From Lampris incognitus (lineage: Eukaryota > Chordata > Actinopteri > Lampriformes > Lampridae): a DNA stretch of 64,000 nt. The translations under genes were made by a program, and so were the position numbers. The notes under the pieces were generated by a model. It made no database searches. It was not told where the DNA came from and was given only the letters and a program-made list of their open reading frames with translations. The stretch is from positions 7,540,686 to 7,604,685 of the forward strand of contig NC_079223.1 in assembly GCF_029633865.1 (NCBI RefSeq), read 5' to 3'. Below, one piece after another: positions 33,601 to 41,400 of this stretch. How positions within the stretch are numbered: position 1 is the first letter of the stretch; the number at the start of each line of letters is the position of its first letter.

Positions 33601-35670
33601 ACCACCGGTACTTCCTGGATGTGCACATTATGAGCGTTGCCATTTCCTTTTAATTAATTAGTCCTCAATCAACAACTCATTGAGAACGGCCACCCTCAGT
33701 CACGCGAGTGAGTGAACAGGGAGACCGTGCCGGAGTGTGAAACCAGCATTTTCCACCACCAGAAACCAAACGGCATCACTTCCCAGGGGAGAGCGGTGTC
33801 ACAACCCTGACTTAAAATGTACTAGGACGGGCGTAGCCAGCCTGAAGCTGCTCCTGTGACTTGTGGCGGACCAAAGCCAACATAAAATGCTTTTACTCCC
33901 ACCTTCTGTGGTAAATTTCATAGCCGGTCTCTTATTTTTTGTCTGTGTGGCTCAGGGACATCTCATCCACGGCTTTAAGCTCGCTACCCCCTAAAGGACT
34001 GAAGCAGGTAAGGTTTCTGAAGGCAAGATCTGTCCATGCCTTGAAGAGCCTCCCCCCTCTGGACAGCCTCCCCGAACTGCTGGAGGCCGAGCTCACCTAC
34101 CCCAGCCACTGCTGTGCCTTCCATATCTGGCGACAAACACGCAGGTAGCCCCCACCCCTACCAGAGATCTACCTACTCCCCTTGTGTCTGCAAGGGGCAC
34201 AAAGCTGCTCCGTCAAATGGAGGAGTCACTCTCCCACTTGTAGGGAGTGAAAAATAACATGTTCATGATGAGCGCAACAAGAGTTGAGGTTATTGTGACT
34301 GTATTTTTGTATTTGTACTTTTCCATTTGAAGGGAAAACGCCTCCAAGAACTTCCTAAAGCTTTGTGAAATCGCCGAAACATACTTCACGTAAGACGCTG
34401 CTTTTACTGATTATTCCCAACACTTGCATGCGGACAGCTTGATCGGTTCCTTTGTGCTGTACTTTGTACTTAAACTCACGTCTTCCAGTGATTGTTATAA
34501 TCATGTCACCATCTACATGTTTTTAGGGAACCCACTGCAGACGGTATGAACGACATCAAATTTCAGTATCCGGACCTGGAATGGGACTGTCGTCAGAGCG
34601 CCTCCATCAAGTGCAGCCCGAAGCCTGATGCTTTTAATCCTTGCGAGGACCTGTTGGGCTACCCTTTCCTGCGGTCCCTCACCTGGATAATTACAGCTTT
34701 TGCGGTGACCGGGAACATGGCCGTACTGGTCATCCTGCTTATCAGTCATCAAAAACTAACGGTTTCCAGATTTCTGATGTGCAACCTCGCCTTTGCAGAC
34801 TTCTGCATGGGTCTCTACCTGATGCTCATTGCCTTCATGGACTCCCGTTCTCGCCAAGAGTACTACAACCATGCCATGGACTGGCAGACGGGCGCAGGGT
34901 GCGGCATAGCAGGGTTTTTGACCGTTTTTGCCAGCGAACTGTCCGTATACACACTGACTGTAATCAGCCTTGAACGCCGCCATACCATCGCCAACGCAAT
35001 GTACCTAAACAAGAGGCTACGGCTGCGCCATGCGGGAGCCATTATGGGGGCTGGCTGGGCCTTCTCTCTGCTGGTTGCCCTTCTCCCTCTGGTGGGAGTC
35101 AGCAGCTACAGTAAAGTCAGCATCTGCCTGCCCATGGACATCGAGACACTGGGTTCTCAGGTGTACGTGGTGGCTGTGCTTTTTCTCAACGTGCTGGCCT
35201 TTCTGGTGGTCTGTTACTGCTACGTCTACATTTACCTGAGCATCCACAACCCCGGCCTCACGACACGCCAAGGGGACGCCAAGGTGGCCAAGCGCATGGC
35301 TGTGCTGATCTTTACAGACTTCCTGTGCTTGGCACCCATCTCCTTCTTTGCCATCTCTGCTGCTCTGTGCACGCCTCTCATAACGGTGTCTCACTCCAAG
35401 ATCCTGCTCATCCTCTTTTACCCCATCAACTCTCTGTGCAACCCCTTCCTGTACACCATCTTCACACGGGCCTTCCGGAAGGACGTCGGCCTGCTAATGG
35501 GCCGTTGCGGTTGCTGCCACGCCAAAGCTGAGCTCTACAGGTCTTATGGCCTGGCCGCACACACGTCTGACCCCAAAACCGACAAGTCTACGGGGAAGCC
35601 TCGCTCGCTCACCTTCTGTGCTTACCACATTAAGATGCGCGGCTGCATTCTCAACAAGGGGACCACGTGA
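17142..35670 (+). CDS. lhcgr: Luteinizing hormone/choriogonadotropin receptor, 11 exons
   Basis: Glycoprotein-hormone receptor: Gs-coupled GPCR at the gonadal cell surface that binds LH and drives steroidogenesis and final gamete maturation. Exons: 17142-17308, 19359-19430, 25885-25959, 27555-27629, 30031-30105, 30394-30471, 30639-30707, 32629-32703, 33956-34144, 34333-34389, 34527-35670. All junctions are GT/AG and all introns phase 2, giving 691 residues. Order: signal peptide 1-23, Cys cluster (C26, C30, C32, C39), leucine-rich repeats 56-275, short hinge 281-357, seven helices about 358-623, Cys-containing tail. LHCGR identity rather than FSHR/TSHR: LSICNTG in exon 5, [30 protein letters not shown] in the tail, and an 11-exon layout with a separate small hinge exon 10. 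N-glycosylation sites: N76, N197, N294. Oddities: ERR instead of ERW, and a hinge shorter than in mammals. Confidence 0.95.
17309..19358 (+). repeat. lhcgr intron 1: 23-bp minisatellite, ~82 copies
   Basis: The array runs from about 17314 to 19215. The unit contains CAGTTATCCTGTTACCAGTA with variants ATCATG, CTGTAACC and TATACCAG. It begins 5-10 bases after the splice donor, and its first unit overlaps donor-derived bases. After it: a short LINE tail and (TTGA)n at 19326-19351 before the acceptor. Confidence 0.95.
19359..19430 (+). CDS. lhcgr: lhcgr exon 2 (LRR)
   Basis: 72 nt. Reads [15 protein letters not shown] then [17 protein letters not shown] corresponds to LPVK..PSQAF of mammalian LHCGR. 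Contains glycosylation site N76. Acceptor TTTTAG, donor GTGAGT. Confidence 0.95.
19431..19600 (+). repeat. lhcgr intron 2 start: (GTTT)n
   Basis: About 12 GTTT units at 19446-19494, within 20 bases of the exon 2 donor. Confidence 0.9.
19601..21610. repeat. lhcgr intron 2: ~50-bp minisatellite with GT-rich unit
   Basis: About 40 units of TGTACTTCCATGTTGGTGAG plus GACCAGTTTGAGTTCG and a variable (GT)n. A 502-bp block (about 19740-20241) is repeated next to itself (20242-20743), a recent ~10-unit duplication. It ends in (GT)n(GC)n at 21577-21618. The 335- and 351-codon frames on the - strand and the shorter + frames are repeat artefacts. Confidence 0.95.
21611..22200. other. lhcgr intron 2, unique-looking stretch
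   Basis: No repeat family or exon recognised; a short TTCATTCATTCA run lies at its end. Confidence 0.4.
22215..22705 (-). pseudogene. Rex3/RTE-like LINE 3' end
   Basis: The - strand reads [68 protein letters not shown] and RPRTRWRDY. This is the C-terminal RT/thumb region of fish Rex3/RTE-type elements. In-frame stops and the missing 5' part show decay. Confidence 0.8.
22706..23040. other. lhcgr intron 2 spacer with TAGTTTAGTTTAGTTTATT repeat
   Basis: A repeat fragment starting TAGTTTAGTTTAGTTTATTG at 22875 (GGGACAACCCACAATTTTAC follows) is cut off by the Tc1 element. No gene. Confidence 0.45.
23041..24077 (-). pseudogene. Tc1-like transposase gene, decayed
   Basis: On the - strand: [16 protein letters not shown] and a helix-turn-helix region, then [27 protein letters not shown] (first catalytic Asp), LQQDNATCH (second Asp) and [13 protein letters not shown] (DD34E Glu). 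At least two frameshifts (near 23,710 and 23,200). The right inverted end, ACACACCGATCAGCCAAAAC read on the - strand, lies near 24060-24077; the left end is not clear. Confidence 0.85.
24186..24429. mobile_element. Palindromic hAT-type MITE, 244 bp
   Basis: Ends CAGTGTTTCTCAACCCAGTC and its inverse; arms of roughly 60 bp. The flanking 8-mers (TACTAAGT / GGCTAGGT) match at 5 of 8 positions, consistent with a decayed 8-bp duplication. Confidence 0.8.
24430..24631. other. lhcgr intron 2 spacer
   Basis: Nothing recognised. Confidence 0.4.
24632..25010 (+). mobile_element. V-SINE-like element, full length
   Basis: Runs from the tRNA-like head (GGCAGCACGGTGGCACAGTG) through the conserved core to GGATAAGCGGTCTGGATAAT and a GGATGGA tail. 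The most complete + strand copy in the window. Confidence 0.88.
25380..25785 (-). mobile_element. tRNA-headed SINE, second family (TTCGAATCC B box)
   Basis: The - strand starts near 25780 with GGGGATCGCCGGTTCGAATC and runs through GTCCCTACAGACACAATTGG to an ACTGTCAGGTGAAAAGAAGC block and an A/C-rich tail. Copies: 30950 (split), 33060, 36896, 40237, 45393 and 46138. 25011-25380 before it shows no gene. Confidence 0.85.
25885..25959 (+). CDS. lhcgr: lhcgr exon 3 (LRR)
   Basis: 75 nt encoding [16 protein letters not shown] and a further nine residues (to I105). EISQ is the conserved LRR start in gonadotropin receptors. Acceptor GCAG, donor GTAAGC. Confidence 0.95.
25960..27450. repeat. lhcgr intron 3: 19/20-bp minisatellite, ~75 copies
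   Basis: Starts about 15 bases after the exon 3 donor. Two interleaved unit types: CACCGCCGGAACTAACCTG (19 bp) and CATGAGCCGGAACTAACCTG (20 bp), with CCAGAAC and TAATCTG variants. It ends near 27450; 27451-27554 is unique sequence with a polypyrimidine tract before exon 4. Confidence 0.96.
27555..27629 (+). CDS. lhcgr: lhcgr exon 4 (LRR)
   Basis: 75 nt. Encodes [16 protein letters not shown] then ADLPRLEYL. The acceptor is CCCCCTTTAG, the donor GTAAGC. Confidence 0.95.
27630..28680. other. lhcgr intron 4, first part, with SINE at 28345-28455
   Basis: 27835-28625 carries repeated ATAAGTCGC and AAGTCGCAT motifs (a repeat opening CCGGACTACAAGTCGCACCG). 28345-28455 is a copy of the short tRNA-like SINE. 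No exon seen. Confidence 0.5.
28708..29455. mobile_element. Nested MITEs in lhcgr intron 4
   Basis: The outer element has ends AAGTAACACTTTACAATAAC and CTTATAGTAAAGTGCACC (inverted). It is interrupted by an inner element, about 28840-29295, with inverted ends GGTAACACTTTAGTATGGGG and CCCCATACTAAAGTGTCACC. The inner element is flanked by CAAAATTC / CAAAGTTC, an 8-bp duplication with one mismatch. Confidence 0.75.
29456..30030. other. lhcgr intron 4, last part
   Basis: Nothing recognised; the last bases (a C-rich tract, then CTCTCGTTTCTTACAG) form the exon 5 acceptor. Confidence 0.45.
30031..30105 (+). CDS. lhcgr: lhcgr exon 5 (LRR)
   Basis: 75 nt. Encodes [13 protein letters not shown] and onwards; SICNTG is the LHCGR form of a motif that reads LISNTG in FSHR. 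Confidence 0.95.
30394..30471 (+). CDS. lhcgr: lhcgr exon 6 (LRR)
   Basis: 78 nt. Encodes [16 protein letters not shown] and [10 protein letters not shown]. Donor GTAAGT; the upstream intron 5 is only 288 bp. Confidence 0.95.
30639..30707 (+). CDS. lhcgr: lhcgr exon 7 (LRR)
   Basis: 69 nt. Encodes [18 protein letters not shown] and KLNNL; the AFNGT glycosylation site (N197) is conserved in the family. Intron 6 before it is 167 bp. Confidence 0.95.
30708..31056. mobile_element. Intron 7: short SINE (30808-30920) and 5' half of a split SINE
   Basis: 30808-30920 is the short tRNA-like SINE. 30950-31056 is the head of the second SINE family (GGGGCGTCCGGGTGGCGTAG...GGTTCGAATCCCCGCG), cut by the foldback element that follows. 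Confidence 0.8.
31057..31540. mobile_element. Foldback element inserted in a SINE, 484 bp
   Basis: Near-perfect inverted repeat with arms of about 210 bp: ACTCTGTGCGTGGCTGTAGT at the left and its inverse at the right. The central spacer is around 31285-31310 (GATGAGCGGACGG). It carries no coding sequence. Both interrupted SINE halves are still recognisable. Confidence 0.88.
31541..31866 (+). mobile_element. 3' half of the split second-family SINE
   Basis: Continues the SINE begun at 30950, from GCTTGGCCGTGTCTGCGGGT through GATCGGCAGAGGGGGTGGAG to AATTGGGGAGAAAGGGGG. Confidence 0.85.
32010..32490. repeat. Foldback element of TGATAATGTAATAA motifs
   Basis: 32016-32300 has repeated CCTGATAATGTAATAA and CTGCTCTTGAGTCCATTG, with an internal direct duplication of about 105 bp. 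32350-32488 has the same motifs inverted, ending TTACATTATCAGGTTCTACA, the inverse of the start TGTAGAACCTGATAATGTAA. Confidence 0.8.
32629..32703 (+). CDS. lhcgr: lhcgr exon 8 (LRR)
   Basis: 75 nt. Encodes [16 protein letters not shown] and EGASGPSLL. Acceptor TCCCGCAG, donor GTAAGT. Confidence 0.94.
32704..33955. other. lhcgr intron 8: decayed SINE and telomere-like foldback
   Basis: 33060-33395 (- strand) is a second-family SINE interrupted at 33187-33279 by a ~93-bp LINE-tail-like piece (ATAAATAAAATGTTG). 33435-33580 is a relative of the 4985-5245 palindrome, with GGTTAAGGTTAGGG. The rest is unrecognised. Confidence 0.65.
33956..34144 (+). CDS. lhcgr: lhcgr exon 9 (last LRRs and start of hinge)
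   Basis: 189 nt. Encodes residues 230-292, including [10 protein letters not shown] (C281, C282), the Cys pair that ties the hinge to the TM-proximal cysteines. Donor is the weak CGCAG|GTAGCC; a stronger consensus donor CAG|GTAAGG lies inside the exon at 34008. Confidence 0.94.
34333..34389 (+). CDS. lhcgr: lhcgr exon 10 (hinge)
   Basis: 57 nt encoding [18 protein letters not shown] and T311. It corresponds to the small LHCGR-specific hinge exon (81 nt in human), here shorter. It carries N294 in NAS and C303. Acceptor preceded by a T-rich tract, donor GTAAGA. Confidence 0.88.
34527..35670 (+). CDS. lhcgr: lhcgr exon 11 (TM domain and tail)
   Basis: 1144 nt encoding residues 312-691. It holds the end of the hinge (C332, C340, C350 in [12 protein letters not shown]), seven helices, disulfide cysteines near C436 and C511, and the ICL2 sequence SLERRHTI at 458-465. 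D575 lies in FTDFLCLAP of helix 6, NPFLY is at 616-620, and tail cysteines at 640-641 could be palmitoylated. It is uninterrupted, as in all vertebrate gonadotropin receptors. Confidence 0.97.
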
Positions 35671-35743
35671 CCACCGATACAAACTGCATCGTTTCACTGG
35701 AATTTACAATTTTGACAGAGATGTTATACCACCCATAGTCCAA

Positions 35744-35757
35744 AATAAATAAATAAA
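35744..35757 (+). terminator. Candidate lhcgr polyadenylation signals
   Basis: Overlapping AATAAA hexamers 74-87 bases after the stop. A further AATAAA is at 36307. Which is used cannot be told from sequence. Confidence 0.5.
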
Positions 35758-36420
35758 AGATAAAGGCAGTGGCACAACTTGTCCATGGAAGCTGTCGGAT
35801 AAGACCAACCTACTTTACAAGGCTGGAATTTCAGGTCAGGATCAAAACATCGGACTAAAGTTTAATTCAAGGTGCCGTGGTTGCTCCGCTAGTATAAAGT
35901 TGTGCGTGTCTTGTGATGATTTTTTTTGTTATATTTTCAGTGATACGAAACCATAATACAAATATCTATCAGTAACGACCAGTCACAGTGGCAAAGGTGT
36001 CAATTGTGCAAATTTTTTTGTGTGTTGTTCCAAGTGACTTGTTGTGCTTGGTTATAAGTAAATGTAATTTTAATTTGGCTATTCTGCTGGTGAGACTTGA
36101 ACAGAAGCTCGTGTTGAAACAACCTCACAAGCAAACATCACAGAAGCCCAAACCCGGCTGGCAGGCCGGGCCACCTGGCTGCTGAGCTTGGTGCCATCTG
36201 TTGAGCAAACTCAGGACATCTTTCTGAGTGGGAGCTGAACAAATCTGGTTTACGATAGATGTACGTACTTCAATTTGTTTAGAAAAAAGTGTTTTTTTTT
36301 AACTTATAATAAAATGTGGTCAGTTATCTTCTGCAACAGTACCAACAACTTTGTTAAACTGATACGACATTAAGCCTGGTTTTCACATCAGTCTTTGCCA
36401 CCATTAAAAAGCAGAACTAT
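35758..36420. other. lhcgr 3' flank / possible longer 3'UTR
   Basis: AT-rich, no repeat recognised, AATAAA at 36307. Confidence 0.4.
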
Positions 36421-36421
36421 C

Positions 36422-36738
36422 CTTATCCAAGCCGCTTATCCTAATCAGGGATGCTGGCGCCTATCCCAGCAGTCATTGGGCATTGATAACCCAGGCCCCC
36501 CCCCCACACACACACCCACCCACCTAGGGACAACTTAGTACGGCCGAGTCACCTGACCTACATGTCTTTGGACTGTGGGAGGAAACCGGAGACCCCGGAG
36601 GAAACCCACACAGACACGGGGAGAACATGCAAACTCCACACAGAGGACGACCCGGGACGACCCCCAAGGTTGGACTACCCCGGGGCTCGAACGCAGGACC
36701 TTCTTGCTGTGAGGCGACCGCGCTAACCACTGTGGCGC
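36422..36738 (-). mobile_element. V-SINE-like element
   Basis: The - strand copy runs from the head near 36738 (AGTGGTTAGCGCGGTCGCCT) to GGATAAGCGGCTTGGATAAG. A deletion replaces part of the tail around 36485-36510. Confidence 0.85.
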
Positions 36739-36895
36739 TCATATAATTTCACATCATATCATATCCTATTTAATTATATTATGTACCTATATTTTTAAAA
36801 GTAGAGATGTTGCTGCCCTACTTGTGTCAAATTTTTATTTTACTACAGCACTTGTGGCTGAAGGAGAGTTGGCAGAGGTAAGAGTTGAGTTCTAG

Positions 36896-37335
36896 GGCAT
36901 CCGGGTGGCGCGGCGTGGTGATCTATTCCGTTGCCTTCCAACACGGGGATCGCCGGTTCAAATCCCCGTGTTACCTCCGGCTTGGTCGGGCATCCCTACA
37001 GACAAAACTGGCTGTGACTGTGGGTGGGAAGACAGATGTGGGTATGTCTCTTGGTCGCCGCACTAGCGCCTCCTCTGGTCAGTTGGGGCACCTGTTCAGG
37101 GGAGAGTGGGAACTGCGGGGGAATAGTGTGATCCTCCCACACGCTACGTCCCCCTGGTGAAACTCCTCACTGTCAGGGGAAAAGAAGCAGCTGGTGACTC
37201 CACATGTATGGGAGGAGGCATGTGGTAGTCTGCAGCCCTCCCCGGATCAGCAGATGGGGTGGAGCAGCGACCGAGACGGCTCGGAAGAGTGGATTAATTG
37301 GCCAGGTACAATTGGAAGAAAAAGGGGGGAAAAAA
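36896..37335 (+). mobile_element. Second-family tRNA-headed SINE, full length
   Basis: Begins GCATCCGGGTGGCGCGGCGT, B box GGTTCAAATCC, and ends in AATTGG...AAAAAGGGGGGAAAAAA. Confidence 0.88.
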
Positions 37336-37448
37336 TCAAAAAGAGAAAAAAAAAGAGAGTTGAGTCCTGGTGGGTGTGGTGAGCAGCTCCACCTTCATCC
37401 TGTTTGTGGTTTTGACGGAAACCAAAAGAGCAGGAAAGGAAATAAAAA

Positions 37449-37754
37449 GTAGACCCTCCCTACATGAACCCGCTTTAAAAAGTAAAGGCTGTAATAAATG
37501 TAGACCCTCCCTACATCAACCCGCTTTAAAAAGTAATGGCTGTAATAAATGTAGACCCTCCCTACATGATCCCGCTTTAAAAAGTAAAGGCTGTAATAAA
37601 TGTAGACCCTCCCTACATGATCCCGCTTTAAAAAGTAAAGGCTGTAATAAATGTAGACCCTCCCTACATGAGCCCGCTTTAAAAAGTAAAAAGTAATGGC
37701 TGTAATAAATGTAGACCCTCCCTACATGATCCCGCTTTAAAAAGTAATGGCTGC
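37449..37754. repeat. 51-bp tandem repeat, 6 copies
   Basis: The unit contains GTAGACCCTCCCTACATGA and CCCGCTTTAAAAAGTAAAGG. It lies between the convergent 3' ends of lhcgr and gtf2a1l. The 108-codon + frame through it is an artefact of 51 being a multiple of 3. Confidence 0.95.
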
Positions 37755-37875
37755 ATAAAAACCTGTCTTATGCACATTCTCTCACCGAACTTCTGATTTG
37801 CCTGAACTCGGGCTCTGCAAGTCAGCCGTTATGTGGCTGTAGGGAAAACCCGGTGCGGTTAATAAAGACGGACAT

Positions 37876-37913
37876 TTTTAATCTCAGCGGTGTCTTCGCC
37901 GCTGAGATTAAAA
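37876..37913. other. Perfect 15-bp hairpin between the two genes
   Basis: TTTTAATCTCAGCGG and its exact inverse around an 8-base loop. No T-tract or partner that would identify it as an RNA gene. Confidence 0.5.
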
Positions 37914-38198
37914 CAGCTTGAACAGAAACAAGAGAAGCTGATTTGATGCTCGTTACATTTTATATGTGATGGGAGGAACGTGACATTTGCAACTCAAAAT
38001 AGCTTTCAGGCCACGTAACCATGACAAGGAAAATACATCTCAGGTCATGTAGTGCTTTGTTACAGGTGTGAAGACAACATAACAAAAATATATTACGGAA
38101 CAAGTCCAAGGTGCACGTCTCTTTAAGCCACCTACACTGATTCTCAAACAGGACAGTGTGGGACCGGTTTTCACCTAAACTACTTATGAGCACCAGTG

Positions 38199-38204
38199 TT
38201 TAAT
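38199..38204 (-). terminator. Candidate gtf2a1l polyadenylation signal (ATTAAA)
   Basis: ATTAAA on the - strand, 104 bases past the stop codon; no AATAAA is seen closer. Confidence 0.3.
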
Positions 38205-38307
38205 GTAAGTTTCCTGTTTTTACAAGTCCACCAACCTAAATCTGAATTTACTCAAGGGCGCCCCCTCCGCCCACTTGATCCATTTGGGGAACAAAAGTCT
38301 TAGCTCA

Positions 38308-38415
38308 TTACCACTCTGCCTCCCCTACAACTTTAGAGAAGACGTAGTCCCGGCCTCCGAAGCACATCACGCCGTCCTTCAGAAGGAACTTCCACCGGTT
38401 CTTACTGCGCTGGAT
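38308..38415 (-). CDS. gtf2a1l: gtf2a1l exon 9 (C-terminal)
   Basis: Encodes [17 protein letters not shown] to EAEW and stop. Acceptor CTTCCCAG. This is the most conserved TFIIA block (TBP/DNA contact side of the beta-barrel). Confidence 0.96.
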   Translation of the reverse strand: MQRSKNRWKFLLKDGVMCFGGRDYVFSKVVGEAEW

Positions 38416-41400
38416 CTGGGAAGTGAGAAGTGAAGTTACTAAGCAAAGCGTTGGATTCACGTTAAGGTGGCTCATTAGAAAGGAAGGAGGGCTCCTTACT
38501 TTTTCATACTGGCAAACGATCACATTGTCCGTGTCAAACAGACCTGGGATGTCTTGCTCAATCACATCATCTCCTGAATTCAAGGGATCCTAGTGGGGGA
38601 AAAGCTGATTTATAGAGCAATGTCTCATGCAAACACAATGCGCTTCACACAACATGGAGATTAATAGAAGAAGCAGACATTTACATGAACAAGATGTTTA
38701 AATAAACCTAGAAATCAGTAAAAGGGTGAGGTTTCTAGTCAGACTCGGGGCCACGCGGTTCAGAAAGTATTCATGCCCCAGTGATTATTACCTTGTTCGG
38801 CTGTGTTGCGGTCACATTACAATATCTAAACGGGTAAGTCTTCGTAATGTTTAGTATTTAGATGTCTTCGGATTTATATCAGGAACAAAAACCAAACCAT
38901 TGCTTTCTTGGTTAAGTTCCCCCTTTGTATTAACAAACTGGCCCATGTGTGTTCAATTTTCTTAAAATCACACTAAACACGACATACCTGCGAGGAAAGC
39001 CACCCCTCATCATGACGACCAGGTACTCAAGTCTTGATCCAGCTGATGTCCAGAGGACCCCGAGGAGAGTCAAGTCACGGAAAGCTGCAGGTCCTGACTA
39101 TATACTAGATCGCGTGTACTCAGAGAACGTGCTGACCAACTGGCACATGTCCACCCAAACCGCTTATCCTGCGCAGGGGCGCGGGGATGCTGGAGCCTAT
39201 CCCAGCAGTCATTGGGTGGCAGGCGGGGAGACACCCTGGACAGGCCACCAGACCATCACAGGGCCCACACACACCCACACACATTCACACCTCGGGACAA
39301 GTTAGTACGGCCGAGTCACCTGACTTACATGTCTTTGGACTGTGGGAGGAAACGGGAGCACCCGGAGGAAACCCACGCAGACACGGGGAGAACATGCAAA
39401 CTCCACACAGAGGACGACCCGGGAAACCCCCAAGGTTGGACTACCCCGGGACTCGAACCCAGGACCTTCTTGCTGGGAGGCGACCGCACTAACCACTGCG
39501 CCACCGTGCCGCCATGTCCTCGCAAACATTTTTAACATGTCACTGAGCCAGGCTGTTGCCCCACCACGCTTCAAGACCGCCACCATCATACCAGTGCCAA
39601 AGAACTCTACCATTTCATGACTCAATGATTAGCGCCGTGTAGCGCTCACTCCCATCATGATGAAGTGCTTTGAGAGGCTGGTCAAGGACCACATAATATC
39701 CACACTCCCTACCCATACTATCCAGACTCTCCCTACACTAGACCCGTTCCAGTTTGCATATCGCCCCAACCGCTCCACTGAAGACGCCATATCCTCTGCA
39801 CTCCAGCTGAGCCTAGCACATCTGCAGAAAAACAACACCCAGACCACCAGTCCATCACACCGTTTCAGCAGCTCAGATATATTCTGTATTTCAGAATTCA
39901 ACAGCTCTCCCAGATCTCCCATCTCCTCACTAGATGTGAGGGTTTTGGTTGGTGTTCAGTATTATTTATGTTGGTAGTCAGCCCACAGTAAATATGTTGT
40001 GTTACTCTAGAGAGCATCACTCTTCATGATGAGAAACATGTTTGTTTGTTTAGTTTAGGCAGAATGTGTCTGTTATTAACTTGGATGAAGATCTGACCAC
40101 ATTTTATGGGAAGTGCAGAAATCCAGATAATTCCAAACGGTTCATAAAGTTTTTCTTGCAGCCGACTCACCAGGCGTTTTTACAGAGACGCACAATAACG
40201 GCATGACGACTCGTCTTTACGTTGGCTTTGTTTTTTTTTCTCCCCAATTGTACCCGGCCAATTACCCCACTCTTCCAAGCCGTCCCGGTCACTGCTCCAC
40301 CCCCTCTGCCGATCCGGGGAGGGCTGCAGACGACCACGTGCCTCCCCCCATACATGTGGAGTCACCAGCTGCTTCTTTTCACCTGACAGTGAGGAGTTTC
40401 ACCAGGGGGACGTAGCGCATGGGAGGATCATGTTAGTCCCCCCAGTTCCCCCTCCCCCCCGAACAGGTGCCCTGATCAACCAGAGGAGGCGCTAGTGCAG
40501 CGACTGGGACACATACCCACATCCGCCTCCCCACCCGCAGACACGGCCAATTGTGTCTGTAGGGACACCCGAGCAAGCCGGAGGTAACTCGGGGATTCCA
40601 ACCGGCGATCCCCGTGCTGGTAGGCAATGGAATAGACCGCTATGTCACCCGGACGACCCGGCTTTGTTTTTTTTTTTACACTGAACCAAACAAAGGTTGC
40701 ATAATTGTGCCCCAGCGTGGGACTTTTACATACTAGCATGCTGGCGTTGTGGAAGCCGAGGCGTCAGGAAGTGTAACAGAATAGCACCGACTGTCCCGTC
40801 CTGCCGACTGTCCCTTTACACAGACGTCAATCCAGCTTTGTGACGACTTCCGCTACAGGCTTAACGTCAGAACAACAATGACCAATGACCCCCCCCCCTT
40901 CGTCCCCGTACCTTTTACACAGAACAGCGAGGCAACTTAATGGCACAAGGTTCCTGCCTTAAGGCTGTGCAAAAAGCCTATGTAATGTACTGACTCCGAC
41001 CTTGTTGTACATGTGGAATGATAAGGCTTTCATATTGAAAAAAAAAAAAAAAGCTCTTGGAGATGTTTTCTGCAGAGGGGAGCAATTACTCACTGCATTA
41101 AATCCTGAAGTTCAACAGGAACAAAATGTTTAATGTTAAAAGGGGTTGAATACTTTCTGAAAGCACAGAACACATACAATGCAACTACGCACATGTGTAG
41201 TGTTGCCGAAGGACAGAGACCAGCGTTAAGGTAAGGGGGAAGTGGTCTGGTTGACCCCAGGTGTCACAGGGAACAGTCAATCTCAAAATGCAAAAGTCAC
41301 GTTCAAACCACTGAATTTAAAGTCTAACCCCCCCCCCCCCCGAGCCTAACTCCACCCACCGCACAATTTTGAAAAATGCTAAAAAGTAGGCAGGGGGCTG

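Noticed and set aside
17142-35670. Identity as fshr or tshr
   Set aside because: [25 protein letters not shown] and the separate hinge exon fit LHCGR; FSHR would have LISNTG and ADLCIG, TSHR has a long hinge insert and ISFYALSA.
37370-37696. 108-codon frame encoding a 17-residue repeat
   Set aside because: 51-bp tandem repeat artefact between the two genes.
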